64,000 bases of DNA from CAVQEK01 sp964596645 (GTDB lineage Bacteria > Bacteroidota > Bacteroidia > Cytophagales > Cyclobacteriaceae). Where the stretch lies: positions 62,001-126,000 of the forward strand of contig CAZQVB010000005.1 in NCBI GenBank assembly GCA_964596645.1. The letters are read 5' to 3'. Shown in pieces: positions 17,768-26,902 of the stretch (positions are counted from its first letter, which is position 1; every line of letters starts with the position of its first letter). The notes under the pieces were generated by a model. That model saw only the letters and a program-made list of their open reading frames with translations. It made no database searches and had not been told where the DNA came from. Position numbers and translations under genes: made by a program.

Positions 17768-19138
17768 TCAATTAAACACCTTAGAAAACTCCACATGGTG
17801 TGGCAATTTGCTATGGAGTGCCGCGTAAGCTGCTGTCTTTCCAGCTGCTTCTCCCATGGCTACCGCGTTACCCGTCACCCTGTAACTGGCATGAGCGAAA
17901 AAATCACCGCTAATACAGCGACCTGCCATCATTAACCCATCTATATCTCTGGCGATAAGGGATCTTAGAGGAATATCATAAGGCTTCATCTTAACTCCGG
18001 CAGAGCCATATCCTCCACCGTCCTTTTTCTCAAGTGCATGTACATCTACAGTAAAAGTAACTTTACAAATGCCGTCCTCAAAATCAGCTCCTTTGATCAA
18101 ATCTTCCGCTGTCAACATGTAACGTCCATGTATCCTGCGTGCCTCTCTGACTCCAATTTGTGAGCCGGTAGCCACAATACGCACTTTGGCCCACAAATCC
18201 CCCAATGACCTCAACCCATCAACCATTTGATTCACTTCATGGCGTGCCTCTAAAGTGGCTTTTGTAACCTGGTCGGCATCCATTGCCGAAGCACCATACT
18301 GGTGATTGGCCATCATGGCCACCAGGCCAGGTCTTATTCCAAAGAGAGTTGGTCTGGTATAGCTTGCCTCTATGCCGACTTTTTTCAATTCATTGTACAA
18401 GAAACCTTTGGCCTGCTCAGATGTACTACCTTTTTCTTTCATAAACCCGGTCCTGATGATTTCCTGTTCATCTAAACCTGTTAGTATGGCCATCAAAGAC
18501 ATAGGTTGAGTTTTACCCGTTTCGGGATGCCCTACATCGAAATTGCAACCTGCATACGCAGCGAGATCGCCATTGCCGGTAGTGTCAATGAACACTCTGG
18601 CTTTCCAGGCCTCTCGACCTGAAAAGCTTTCAGTGGTTATGTACTCGAGTTTATTATTTGAGTCTTTATAGGCTCCTGTCACCCGAGTATGTAGCCTGAT
18701 TTGCACACCGGTTTCGGAACACATACGGTCTAATACCCATTTCATAAGCTCCGCATCATAGACCTTGGCTGTATGCTGTGCATCGGACTTTTCAATCCTA
18801 TCCACAAGTTCTTTCATGATCCCCGGCTTGTCTTTATAGTCAATTATGTTGCTTAGCAAACCTGTCGTCCATATGCCACCGAGACAGCCATACATCTCAA
18901 TTAAAGTGGTTTTGGCGCCTGCTCTGGCCGCTTGAATTGCTGCGGCAACACCTGCGGGGCCACCACCACAAACAATTACGTCAGCTTCCTGAACAACAGG
19001 TATTTTCCGTGCAGGTTCGGTAAACATCCCTGGCTGATCCTGCTTGCCTTTTTTATTGTCTGCAAAAGCAGAATAACCTGTTAACCCTGCTATTGGAGTT
19101 AGGGCACCTAGTTTAAGTATCTCTCTTCTGTTAATCAT
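17768..19138 (-). CDS. FAD-dependent oxidoreductase with Tat-type leader (PF12831 type)
   Basis: A 456-aa flavoprotein. The leader begins MINRREILKLGALTP, a twin-arginine-like signal suited to export of a folded, cofactor-loaded protein. The dinucleotide-binding motif is DVIVCGGGPAGVAAAIQAA, then GCLGGIWTTGLLSNIID and the PF12831 phrase FIDTTGNGDLAAYAGC. Near the C-terminus, DGLMMAGRCISGDFFAHASYR and VAMGEAAGKTAAYAA contact FAD. It is shorter than its neighbour at 15736-17640 and differs in leader type, so it is unlikely to be a recent duplicate. It directly follows the SusD gene, beyond a terminator-like hairpin. The role inside the locus is probably periplasmic oxidation of a sugar; this is inference. 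Confidence 0.75.
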   Translation of the reverse strand: MINRREILKLGALTPIAGLTGYSAFADNKKGKQDQPGMFTEPARKIPVVQEADVIVCGGGPAGVAAAIQAARAGAKTTLIEMYGCLGGIWTTGLLSNIIDYKDKPGIMKELVDRIEKSDAQHTAKVYDAELMKWVLDRMCSETGVQIRLHTRVTGAYKDSNNKLEYITTESFSGREAWKARVFIDTTGNGDLAAYAGCNFDVGHPETGKTQPMSLMAILTGLDEQEIIRTGFMKEKGSTSEQAKGFLYNELKKVGIEASYTRPTLFGIRPGLVAMMANHQYGASAMDADQVTKATLEARHEVNQMVDGLRSLGDLWAKVRIVATGSQIGVREARRIHGRYMLTAEDLIKGADFEDGICKVTFTVDVHALEKKDGGGYGSAGVKMKPYDIPLRSLIARDIDGLMMAGRCISGDFFAHASYRVTGNAVAMGEAAGKTAAYAALHSKLPHHVEFSKVFN

Positions 19139-19167
19139 AATAGATATATTATGAAGTAAAAAACTTT

Positions 19168-19191
19168 AAGCCACCTTGGTTAAGGTGGCTT
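19168..19191 (-). terminator. Rho-independent terminator or attenuator after susD
   Basis: A perfect 10-bp stem (AAGCCACCTT / AAGGTGGCTT) with a 4-base GGTT loop lies 9 bases beyond the SusD-like stop codon. On the minus strand it is followed by AAAG and six T residues. It would end or thin out the SusC/SusD transcript before the oxidoreductase genes. Confidence 0.6.
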
Positions 19192-19199
19192 GTAAAAAG

Positions 19200-20636
19200 T
19201 TATTTCGCCCAAAACAATTTAGTGCTGGGTTCAAATACTGTAAACTGATCGATATTTAATGGTGTACTGGTATTACGATTGCGTTCAGAATCCGGATAAA
19301 TTGACCGGTTCATTCGTCCAACTGGGTCAGTTACTGGTATAAAACCGGTTCGGCGTACATCATTAAATGCTTCAATTGACTGATATTGATAAAAGTAGAT
19401 GTACTTTTGAATTATTATATCTTCCTGGGTAAGATCATCTGCACCTGGCAATACGCCTGGCAAAGACAAATAATCATTTCTTTGGTCTCCAGTCAAGGCA
19501 ACAGCAGGTCGAAAATCTGAAGCATGCTCAAGGGCAAGAGACACTGCATTTTCATAGGCTGCATTGGCTTCATCTCGGTTATTTAATCGTAACTCAGATT
19601 CCGCCTCAATAAATTTAAGCTCTACATAGCTAAGCACCGGAAATGGCGCGGCCCTCCACTTAAATATTTCCGGTTTGGAATATTTTGCCCCATCCAATCT
19701 AGGTTCTCCAAAATCAGGATCGGCAGTTCCATTAGGAGCAGCAATTAACTGCCCATTCACCCTGGTAAACCAGATGTTAGCCCTGGGGTCATCCTCTACA
19801 CTATTGGTAGGACTAAAACTGGACATGGCATAAAAAATACCATTTCCTACCGCTGATTGAGGTTGTTCAATTTGTCTGCCAGATAATGGATTATCATTGT
19901 CATTTGTGTCTACAAACTTTGTAAATACAAAGCTTTCAATATCATTTTCAAAAGATCTCGAAATTGCATCTAATGCAGCCGTGGCAGAACCTTCCGGGTC
20001 CACATTGCTAAGCCTGTTATATAACCTGGCTTTAAGACCATATGCTGTCTTGATCCACAACTCTCTGTCACCATCAAAGAACATATCATCATTTTTAGGT
20101 GCAATAGGTCCGGGATCTTTTTGCAGGTTTTCAATAGCTTCATCCAAAACATTGTGCATTACTGCGTATATGCTTTCCGGCGAGTCAAAAGCAGGATTTA
20201 GAAACTGATCCGATAGCGCTTCTTCGTAAGGAATGTCGCCAAATATATCTGTAAGGATGGAAAGGTTAAAAGCCTTTAATACATCAGAAATACCGGCATA
20301 AGTCCAGGCTGACTGTTCTACGGCCTGTTTTTTTATTATGTCAAGATTGTTCAGTGCCGTGTATCCATTGTCCCAGGATGAAGTGCCTATTGATCCTCCT
20401 TCCAAAGTGTTGCCGCCAAGCACAAATGTGTTTTGTTCTGATGCATAAAAGGCGCCAATACCTGTATTACCTCCATACATTTCAGTAACCAAGGCAACTT
20501 GCACATGGGGCAACAAGGTTTTAAGAGGAGCTTGATTCACCCGATTGGGATTGGTATCAATATCGTTCATTATACTGTCTGAACAAGCAGACAGTATAAT
20601 AATTAGACTTAATATGTTTAAAAATTGTATTTTCAT
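19200..20636 (-). CDS. SusD/RagB-family surface glycan-binding lipoprotein
   Basis: A 478-aa lipoprotein with a lipobox ending in Cys18 (LSAC), followed by acidic residues and DTNPNRVNQAP, typical of the SusD-like_2 branch. The helical TPR-like scaffold carries phrases such as YALKARLYNRLSN-type helices and YVELKFIEAESELRL near residue 330. SusD proteins sit on the outer membrane as lids over SusC transporters and capture oligosaccharides. It lies 73 bp downstream of the SusC-like gene in the same direction, the usual order. The bound glycan cannot be told from the sequence. A hairpin terminator follows the stop. Confidence 0.92.
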   Translation of the reverse strand: MKIQFLNILSLIIILSACSDSIMNDIDTNPNRVNQAPLKTLLPHVQVALVTEMYGGNTGIGAFYASEQNTFVLGGNTLEGGSIGTSSWDNGYTALNNLDIIKKQAVEQSAWTYAGISDVLKAFNLSILTDIFGDIPYEEALSDQFLNPAFDSPESIYAVMHNVLDEAIENLQKDPGPIAPKNDDMFFDGDRELWIKTAYGLKARLYNRLSNVDPEGSATAALDAISRSFENDIESFVFTKFVDTNDNDNPLSGRQIEQPQSAVGNGIFYAMSSFSPTNSVEDDPRANIWFTRVNGQLIAAPNGTADPDFGEPRLDGAKYSKPEIFKWRAAPFPVLSYVELKFIEAESELRLNNRDEANAAYENAVSLALEHASDFRPAVALTGDQRNDYLSLPGVLPGADDLTQEDIIIQKYIYFYQYQSIEAFNDVRRTGFIPVTDPVGRMNRSIYPDSERNRNTSTPLNIDQFTVFEPSTKLFWAK

Positions 20637-20709
20637 ATCTTTAATTCTTTAATGTTTATCAATAAATATCTCAAACGTTTTCATCCAATTTACTTATCAT
20701 AAGTTGTAG

Positions 20710-23700
20710 CTAAAATTGCAATCTTATCCCGGCACCATAACTTATAGGCTGTGGGATTTGAGATAACTCAATACCCTGGGAATTTGCATTAGAAAACGTT
20801 CCTTCCGTAATATTTACTTCCGGATCGTAAAAAGAGTCGGTAATTAGAAATAAGTTTCGACCAGTAAGATAAACAGAAGCACCTCTGATGAATGTTTTAG
20901 ATAATAAGCTTGTTGGTAAATTATAATTTACTGTAACCTCTCTCAGCCTGATGAACGATGCATCTGTAAGGCCTGCCTCATCTATTCTTCGCAACTGATC
21001 AAAATAGCGTCTGTCTTTATTAATTGTAATATCATTATCTCCTTCTAAAACCAACTCACCATTAATAAACGTTCCTTTTTTACCTTCAGGTACAAACTGT
21101 GTCTCGCGATCCCTGGTGGCACCTGCCAACCCTCTCCGATTAGATTCGACCAGTGATTGGGAGAAAAGATAACCTCCTTGACGCCAGTCAATCTGGAATG
21201 AAAAAGAAAGATCTTTATAAGAAAAGTTATTAATAATATTCATCTCAAAATCAGGTGTAGGGGTACCCAGAACTGTCGGAACCGTATTTCTTAATGGAAG
21301 TCCAAAATCCTGCCTAGAATCATCACTTTGGTAAACAATTTGCCCTGAGTCAGGATCTCTGACGTAAGAGGAACCTAAAAAAGCGGGATATGGGCTGCCT
21401 ATTTCTGCAACAAGGGTAATGATATCACTTCCAGAAATCTCTGCTCTTTGAGCACCGCCATATAATTCACCCACTTCACTTATAAAAGTGCTGAAGTTTG
21501 TATTTATTGACCAATTGAAATTAGTAGATTGAACAGGTACTAAAGTGAGCATAATCTCATGACCTGTGGTCGTCAATTCTCCTCCATTCCTAATTTCTGT
21601 TGTGGCTCCTGTTGTCACCGGCACAGGAATATTAAATATTTGTCCGTCAGAGGTAGTGGTGTAGTAAGTATAATCTATTCCCAATCGATCATTAAAAAAT
21701 CTGATATCGGCACCTAGTTCAATGGTTCGGGTATTTTCCGGCATCAAATCAGAGCTTACCCTGGCAGAACTTTGAGCCCAACTGGCAAGTCCCTGGTAAG
21801 GGAAAATAAAGCCTCCCGGATTGTTCATTAAAAAATCCCTGCTTTGTACATAGATAGGACCAGCCTGGCCAACTTCAGCTACCGTGGCTCTAAATTTTCC
21901 ATACGAAAGCACTGCCTTTGTAGCTGGAACAATATCCGTCAGTATAGCACTTACTCCAACAGAAGGATAGAAGAAGGACCTGTTTCCTGATGGCATATTG
22001 GAAACAACATCATTTCTCCCGGATGCATTCAAGAAAACTTTGTCTTTCCAGCCCAGGTTTAAGTTGCCATAAAAACCAACAACTCTTTGTCTATTAATAA
22101 TATTACTCCCGGCCACGTTAGTTGCATTAGCAATATTAGGCCAATCTCCTACTACTAGATTGGATCCAATTGTACTAACAGTAGTTAGCCTGGTGTCATA
22201 AAACTCATTACCAACGATTAAATCGAGTGCCCAATCATCGGAAAATACTTTGTTGTAAGAAAGGAATGCATTTGAGTTGATCTGATTAGAGTTACGATTT
22301 CTAATATCTAGCCTTCCTCCACTGGGTGGATCGGTTCTTCCAGCTGTAGCTGTACCAAGTTCATCATAGCTGGTAGAAATAGTATTAAAATGATCAACAC
22401 CAATTCTGTAGTTTATGGCCAATGCATCACTAAAACTGTACTTCAGAAATATATTTCCGAAAGTCCTTCTAGTGTTGTCGTCTCTGAACGCATTATTAAT
22501 ATACCAGTAAGGATTATTCTGTGAGACCCTGTAAAATATTTGATAATAAGGATCGTCGGCACGCGCATATGGTTTACCCGCGAGATTATAGGATGGAGGA
22601 GTCTCCGTTAAACCTCTAAAAATATTTGCATTACCTTGTTTTTCTGGAAAATCATTAATTTTCAAATCGGAGTAATTTAATGAAATGGAGGTCGTCAAAC
22701 CTTTAAAGAGATTTAGGTCTCCATTAACCTTTACATTAGTTCTCTCCATTCCGGAATTTGGTACTATTCCAGTTTGATCCGTACGTCCTAATCCAATAAG
22801 AAAATTGCCAAAATTGCCACTATTGGAAAACGTGAGGTCGGTATTCATTGTACCCCCTGTTTCGAAAAATGCTTTGTCATTATCATAAACACCGGGTTCT
22901 TCCAGTTCTCCCAGTTGATTAGTGTAGGCGGTCATTGAACTTATACGAGGCCCCCAGGTAAAAATAGAATTCGGATTAAATACACCATTTTCGCCTTGAG
23001 CAAACTCCATTTGCAGATCAGGAAGCATCCCAACTTTGTCAATACTATAAAAAGTATTGAAAGTAATACTAGGAGTGCCGTCATTACCAGCGCCACTTTT
23101 AGTAGTTATTATCACCACTCCATTGGAAGCACGCAGTCCATAAAGGGCAGAAGCTGCCGGGCCTTTTAGCACGTTTAATGTTTCAATATCTCCGGGATTC
23201 AAATCAATCATTCTTTCTTCACCGCTTACCGGTAAGCCATCAATAACGTATAACGGTTGATTATTTCCAGTCAATGACCGGCTACCCCTTATCCTTATAT
23301 TGGGTGCTTTACCAGGCATTCCACTATTCAGGTTTACAGTGACTCCAGCTACTTTACCTTGCAGACCACTGAGCACATTATTATTTCCGGCTTTGGCTAT
23401 TATTTCACCTTCCACTTCTTGTGTCGAATATACCAGTGATTTTTTCTCTTTTTCGAGGCCAAACCCTACAACTACCAACTCCCGCAGCTGCTGAACATCC
23501 TGTGCCATTACCTTATCTATAACTGTTCTATTGCCAACCAGAGCTTCTTCCGTAATATAGCCGACAGAACTAAATACCAAAACAGCCTCCTGACCGAACA
23601 CTTCCAAACTGTAGTTTCCTTCTGCATCAGTCACCGTTCCGTTGTTACTGCCCTTGAGGATTACGTTCACCCCAGGCAGGCCTTCCGGTGTATCGCTGCC

Positions 23701-24138
23701 GGTCACCGTGCCCGTTACGGTACGGGTTTGCGCTACGCTTATCCGCTCACTCGGTAGCGATCCTTTATCTGCTTGTAGCTTTCGCACGTCTATATTGTGG
23801 TTTACCTGCCGGAAGCTTAGGTCGGCCTGCCGGGAGAGCTCCATCAGTACTTCGCGCAGGCTTACGTTATTTCCACTAAAGTTTATGCGAACAGTTGAGT
23901 CCAGATCTTTACGCTCAAACGTGAAGCGGAAGTTTGTCAGGTTCTCGATTGCCCGGAGGCTTTTTTCCAGGCTTGCGTTTTGAAGTTGCAGGTTGAAGTG
24001 CACCTCATCCAGCTTTTCCGTGTCTTGCGCAGTGGAGGGGCTGGCAACCATGAGTGTGACGATGACGGCTTGCAAACACAAGCCCACAAAAGAGTAATAA
24101 GTAGCCATCTTTAGTAGCCTTAGTAGTTTGTTTTTCAT
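20710..24138 (-). CDS. SusC/RagA-family TonB-dependent transporter with STN signalling domain
   Basis: A 1142-aa outer-membrane importer of oligosaccharides energised by TonB. After the signal peptide (about residues 10-38) comes an STN domain (about 45-118: LEKSLRAIENLTNFRFTFER, VSLREVLMELSRQADLSF). A carboxypeptidase-D regulatory-like domain (about 140-215) and the plug (about 235-350, with IRIRGSRSLTGNNQPLYVID) follow. The barrel ends in the aromatic YGAGIRLQF. The STN domain is typical of SusC proteins that signal to a FecR anti-sigma factor, and such a pair lies just upstream. It forms the transport pair with the SusD-like gene downstream. Confidence 0.95.
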   Translation of the reverse strand: MKNKLLRLLKMATYYSFVGLCLQAVIVTLMVASPSTAQDTEKLDEVHFNLQLQNASLEKSLRAIENLTNFRFTFERKDLDSTVRINFSGNNVSLREVLMELSRQADLSFRQVNHNIDVRKLQADKGSLPSERISVAQTRTVTGTVTGSDTPEGLPGVNVILKGSNNGTVTDAEGNYSLEVFGQEAVLVFSSVGYITEEALVGNRTVIDKVMAQDVQQLRELVVVGFGLEKEKKSLVYSTQEVEGEIIAKAGNNNVLSGLQGKVAGVTVNLNSGMPGKAPNIRIRGSRSLTGNNQPLYVIDGLPVSGEERMIDLNPGDIETLNVLKGPAASALYGLRASNGVVIITTKSGAGNDGTPSITFNTFYSIDKVGMLPDLQMEFAQGENGVFNPNSIFTWGPRISSMTAYTNQLGELEEPGVYDNDKAFFETGGTMNTDLTFSNSGNFGNFLIGLGRTDQTGIVPNSGMERTNVKVNGDLNLFKGLTTSISLNYSDLKINDFPEKQGNANIFRGLTETPPSYNLAGKPYARADDPYYQIFYRVSQNNPYWYINNAFRDDNTRRTFGNIFLKYSFSDALAINYRIGVDHFNTISTSYDELGTATAGRTDPPSGGRLDIRNRNSNQINSNAFLSYNKVFSDDWALDLIVGNEFYDTRLTTVSTIGSNLVVGDWPNIANATNVAGSNIINRQRVVGFYGNLNLGWKDKVFLNASGRNDVVSNMPSGNRSFFYPSVGVSAILTDIVPATKAVLSYGKFRATVAEVGQAGPIYVQSRDFLMNNPGGFIFPYQGLASWAQSSARVSSDLMPENTRTIELGADIRFFNDRLGIDYTYYTTTSDGQIFNIPVPVTTGATTEIRNGGELTTTGHEIMLTLVPVQSTNFNWSINTNFSTFISEVGELYGGAQRAEISGSDIITLVAEIGSPYPAFLGSSYVRDPDSGQIVYQSDDSRQDFGLPLRNTVPTVLGTPTPDFEMNIINNFSYKDLSFSFQIDWRQGGYLFSQSLVESNRRGLAGATRDRETQFVPEGKKGTFINGELVLEGDNDITINKDRRYFDQLRRIDEAGLTDASFIRLREVTVNYNLPTSLLSKTFIRGASVYLTGRNLFLITDSFYDPEVNITEGTFSNANSQGIELSQIPQPISYGAGIRLQF

Positions 24139-24176
24139 AATTTTAGATGATTTTGGTTTTACAAAAATTCAAAGTC

Positions 24177-24222
24177 AATGGCTCCGGCAAAAGCTCCCCA
24201 GCTCGTCAGGAGCCATTTTTTT
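24177..24222. repeat. Stem-loop with T-run in the FecR-SusC gap
   Basis: AATGGCTCC (24177-24185) pairs with GGAGCCATT (24209-24217) around a 23-base loop, and seven T residues end at 24222 on the plus strand. As written it resembles a terminator for plus-strand, antisense transcripts. On the minus strand it lies in the leader of the susC-like gene, where it could fold as a leader structure. Confidence 0.4.
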
Positions 24223-24266
24223 GATTGGTTATTCAATGTTTTTAGGTAAGTCATTTATTTTAAGCC

Positions 24267-24316
24267 CCTCTTCCTATCCCTCCCGCCAATACGGGGCGGG
24301 CCCTTCACCAGAGAGG
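24267..24316. repeat. Nested GC-rich stem-loop downstream of fecR
   Basis: CCCGCC (24282-24287) pairs with GGCGGG (24295-24300) around a 7-base loop, flanked by an outer CCTCT/AGAGG pair (24267-24271 and 24312-24316). It sits between the FecR stop and the SusC start and has the look of a dispersed intergenic repeat. A role in transcript stability is possible. Confidence 0.35.
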
Positions 24317-24374
24317 CAAACAAGGCTTAATTAATCGACATTGAGTTTACTCTTAATAGTATTCGGGCATAGGC

Positions 24375-25418
24375 TCATTCATTTTTAGTGATAATCACGG
24401 TTTTGTTATGAATGCTGTAGTGAAAAGCCTTGGAATATGCCAGGTGATCCAACACCCTTTCCAGGCTTTGATTTTCGAAGTATCCGTCTACCGACCAACC
24501 GGCAAATGCTTCCTCGTGGTCAACATGTATTTGCACTCCATACCAGCTCTCCAACCTTTGCTTTACTTCTTCAAAGTTGGCGCTGCTGAAGGCCAGCACG
24601 CCATCTTTCCATGCAATATCGCTGGTGTAGTTGAGGGTTGACGTTTGAAATTTTTCATCGTTGGCTGCCAAAATGGCCTTTTCTCCCGGTGAGAGCTCTA
24701 TGGGTGCTACGGCTTGTTCGTCGGCCTCCAGCCGCACGCGCCCGGTGAGCAGGGCTATCTCGGCTTGCTTACCGGCGGTGCCGGTCTTCACATTGAACGA
24801 GGTGCCGAGCGCCGTCACGGTCACACCGCTCGAACGGACGATAAACGGACGATCCGGGTCTTTCTTTACCTCAAAAAAGGCCTCGCCGGTCAGCTCTACC
24901 CGCCGCGTATGGCTGGCGAGGTCTTCGTAGTAGTGCAACTTGGTGCTGGTGTTGAGATGCACCCGGGTGCCGTCGGGCAGTTGTGTTTGCAGCTTGCTGC
25001 CGCCTTGGGTTTGTTTTATCACAGTGCTTGTTATAGGCTGTTCTTCTTCTTCCGATATTGGATTTTGATCAATAAACAGCCCCAGACTAAGCCCTGCAGC
25101 TATAACAAACACAGCGGCATAGCGCCAAAAGGCGGGTATGGATTTCTTTGCCGAGCGCTTTTTGTGGGCGCTTTGTTGATGCCCGATCGATGTCACAATG
25201 CTGTTGAGCACCTCCTGGCGAATGGCCGGGCTGGGGGTGTTGCGCTTAAGCCTGAGGCCGCGAATGATTTCTGCTGCCTTCTGCATTTCACCCCGGCTTT
25301 CGGGATGTTGCTGCATCAGGCTCTCCCAAAATTCGCTGGCCTGCGGTTCCTGACCGCGTACCCAACGAACGAATTGAGGGTCGTTCAGGAAATCGGATGC
25401 ACTATATTTTTTACCCAT
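24375..25418 (-). CDS. FecR-family anti-sigma factor
   Basis: A 347-aa inner-membrane anti-sigma factor. The ATG at 25418 is preferred over the upstream ATG because the product then begins MGKKYSASDFL like the family. The N-terminal cytoplasmic helices (about 1-95) would bind the sigma factor. A single membrane segment (FWRYAAVFVIAAGLSLGLFI, about 103-122) precedes the FecR domain (about 140-250: QLPDGTRVHLNTSTKL, RRVELTGEAFFEV, VTALGTSFNV). A C-terminal DUF4974 domain (about 270-345) is the partner of the STN domain in the SusC protein. The gene lies between the ECF sigma factor and susC in the order usual for Bacteroidota trans-envelope relays. Confidence 0.92.
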   Translation of the reverse strand: MGKKYSASDFLNDPQFVRWVRGQEPQASEFWESLMQQHPESRGEMQKAAEIIRGLRLKRNTPSPAIRQEVLNSIVTSIGHQQSAHKKRSAKKSIPAFWRYAAVFVIAAGLSLGLFIDQNPISEEEEQPITSTVIKQTQGGSKLQTQLPDGTRVHLNTSTKLHYYEDLASHTRRVELTGEAFFEVKKDPDRPFIVRSSGVTVTALGTSFNVKTGTAGKQAEIALLTGRVRLEADEQAVAPIELSPGEKAILAANDEKFQTSTLNYTSDIAWKDGVLAFSSANFEEVKQRLESWYGVQIHVDHEEAFAGWSVDGYFENQSLERVLDHLAYSKAFHYSIHNKTVIITKNE

Positions 25419-25563
25419 GATTCTGCTTTCACTGACTAAAGGACAGCGTAAGGTATTATTCATCAAAAAAATTAGGAAGAAAGGAATTTTTGTGAGGGAG
25501 GTGCGTGTTTGCGGGTTTGCAATAAATATTTGCTATCAAAAAGGCGATGTTATTGCCAAATTA

Positions 25564-26223
25564 TTAGCAAACAAAAATGCCACTTATGAGAAAGGGGAAG
25601 AGTGCAAGCACATCGCGAAGCTCATCCAGGGCCCGGTGCAAGAGGTTGTGCGCTGCCTGCACCGAACTGAAATTCATTAGTTCTTTTATCTGCTGAATGC
25701 TAAAGCCTTCGTAAAAATGATAAAAGACAATTTCGCGCTGGCGGGGGCTGAGGCGGTTGGCTGCATCTCGTATTTGGCGCAGTGTTTCATCCTCTATTTG
25801 TTTTTCGATGATCTGTTCTTCAATACACAGCTCGTACTCAAAGTCCTGCCCTTTCAGTCCCTCCAGCTTATCGAGTTTTCGCCGGCGCTGTTGCAGCGTG
25901 TAAATCACCTCGCGCTTTATGGCTTTGTATAAATAAAACTTGATGGAATCGGTAGGACCAAGTTGCTGGTGTTTTTCACTGAGACGCACAAAAACATCCT
26001 GAATGGCATCTTTGATCAGTTCCGTATCACCGGTAAACTGACGGGCGTAGGAATAAAGTTCGTCAAAATAGCCATTGTAAATCTGAATGAGTGCTGCCCG
26101 GCTGCCTGTGCGGAAATTTGCCCAAAGCGCAGCATCGGGCTTTGGTATCGCATGCGGTTGCTCCCTGTGTTGGGAGACCGATAGCGGGGCCGCGAGGCGA
26201 GGATCGTTTTTTGGGTGTGTCAT
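25564..26223 (-). CDS. ECF-type RNA polymerase sigma factor
   Basis: A 219-aa sigma-70 family, extracytoplasmic-function regulator. Region 2 (about residues 45-105: YFDELYSYARQFTGDTELIKD, IQDVFVRL) binds core polymerase and the -10 element. Region 4 (about 155-205: LSPRQREIVFYHFYEGFSIQQI) holds the helix-turn-helix. The N-terminal 30 residues look unstructured, so a later start is possible. It heads the sigma-FecR-SusC-SusD set and should be released when SusC binds its glycan. The 145 bp between it and fecR hold no other gene. The closing ISGIFVC tail is hydrophobic and unusual for the family. Confidence 0.92.
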   Translation of the reverse strand: MTHPKNDPRLAAPLSVSQHREQPHAIPKPDAALWANFRTGSRAALIQIYNGYFDELYSYARQFTGDTELIKDAIQDVFVRLSEKHQQLGPTDSIKFYLYKAIKREVIYTLQQRRRKLDKLEGLKGQDFEYELCIEEQIIEKQIEDETLRQIRDAANRLSPRQREIVFYHFYEGFSIQQIKELMNFSSVQAAHNLLHRALDELRDVLALFPFLISGIFVC

Positions 26224-26553
26224 ATATAAGTGTGCAAACAGCCATATTTGCCGGCCAGCCGCGCCGTATCACTGGCAATAAGAAAATGAATAAAGGGCTT
26301 TTTCAATCAATATCCAACATTGCTCATTTCATTTCTTACCCGGCAATCGCCCCCCATCTGCCTTTGTGAGTATATAGCCACGGATGATCTGCGTCCTTCG
26401 AAGCATATTAATGCAATATCGCTGTAATGCTTTTCACTTGCCTATACTTCCAAAAGTCCTTAACCAGGCCTCGGCCCTCTCTCAGCAGGTCATGTGAACT
26501 GGCCTGCCCGGAAGTTATGTCTGTGTTTCGTCATCTGTTTACTCTTTAGACAG

Positions 26554-26574
26554 ATCCTGAAACAAGTTCAGGAT
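26554..26574. repeat. Short palindromic dispersed-type repeat
   Basis: ATCCTGAA and TTCAGGAT flank ACAAG, giving a perfect 8-bp stem with a 5-base loop. The surrounding phrase (GATCC...GGATGAC) is one I know as a frequent intergenic repeat in many bacterial genomes. Only one copy is seen in this window. Confidence 0.5.
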
Positions 26575-26611
26575 GACTTAGACTTTGAGCTTTCAGCAAT
26601 ACATTTCATTC

Positions 26612-26800
26612 ATCACCAGTGTACCTACCTTCCATTGCCATTCCGACTATCGTCTGACCTGGTGCTCTTTGCTTTGAGCTTTGAGCCTTGAGCTTTCAGC
26701 TATTCTACCAATCACCAGTCTACCTACCTTCCCATTGCCATTCCGACTATCGTCTGACCTGGTGCTCTTTGCTTAGAGCTTTCAGCTTTCAGCTATATTC
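26612..26800. repeat. Tandem repeat, two copies of about 100 bp
   Basis: Two nearly identical units (about 26612-26710 and 26711-26800) are offset by 99-100 bases: the 20-mer starting TTCCGACTAT occurs at 26641 and 26741. Each unit ends in short heptamer-like runs (CTTTGAG, CTTTCAG) that vary in number. A fragment of the same heptamer run lies just before, at 26583-26597. No reading frame is conserved. Confidence 0.75.
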
Positions 26801-26828
26801 TACCATTCCACCAATTCACCAATTTCTG

Positions 26829-26902
26829 TCGGGATGACAGGATTTGAACCTGCGACCCCCTCGTCCCGAACGAGGTGCGCTACCGGACTGCGCTACATCC
26901 CG
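26829..26902 (-). tRNA. tRNA-Pro (anticodon CGG)
   Basis: A 74-nt cloverleaf on the minus strand. The acceptor stem CGGGATG pairs with CATCCCG and a discriminator A follows. The D-arm contains GCGCAGTCCGGTAGCGC and the anticodon stem CCTCG/CGAGG encloses the loop TTCGGGA, giving anticodon CGG for proline codon CCG. The T-arm has GGTTCAAATCC. The CCA end is not encoded. Confidence 0.93.

Noticed and set aside
26612..26800. CRISPR array
   Set aside because: Only two long copies with no unique spacers and no cas genes nearby.
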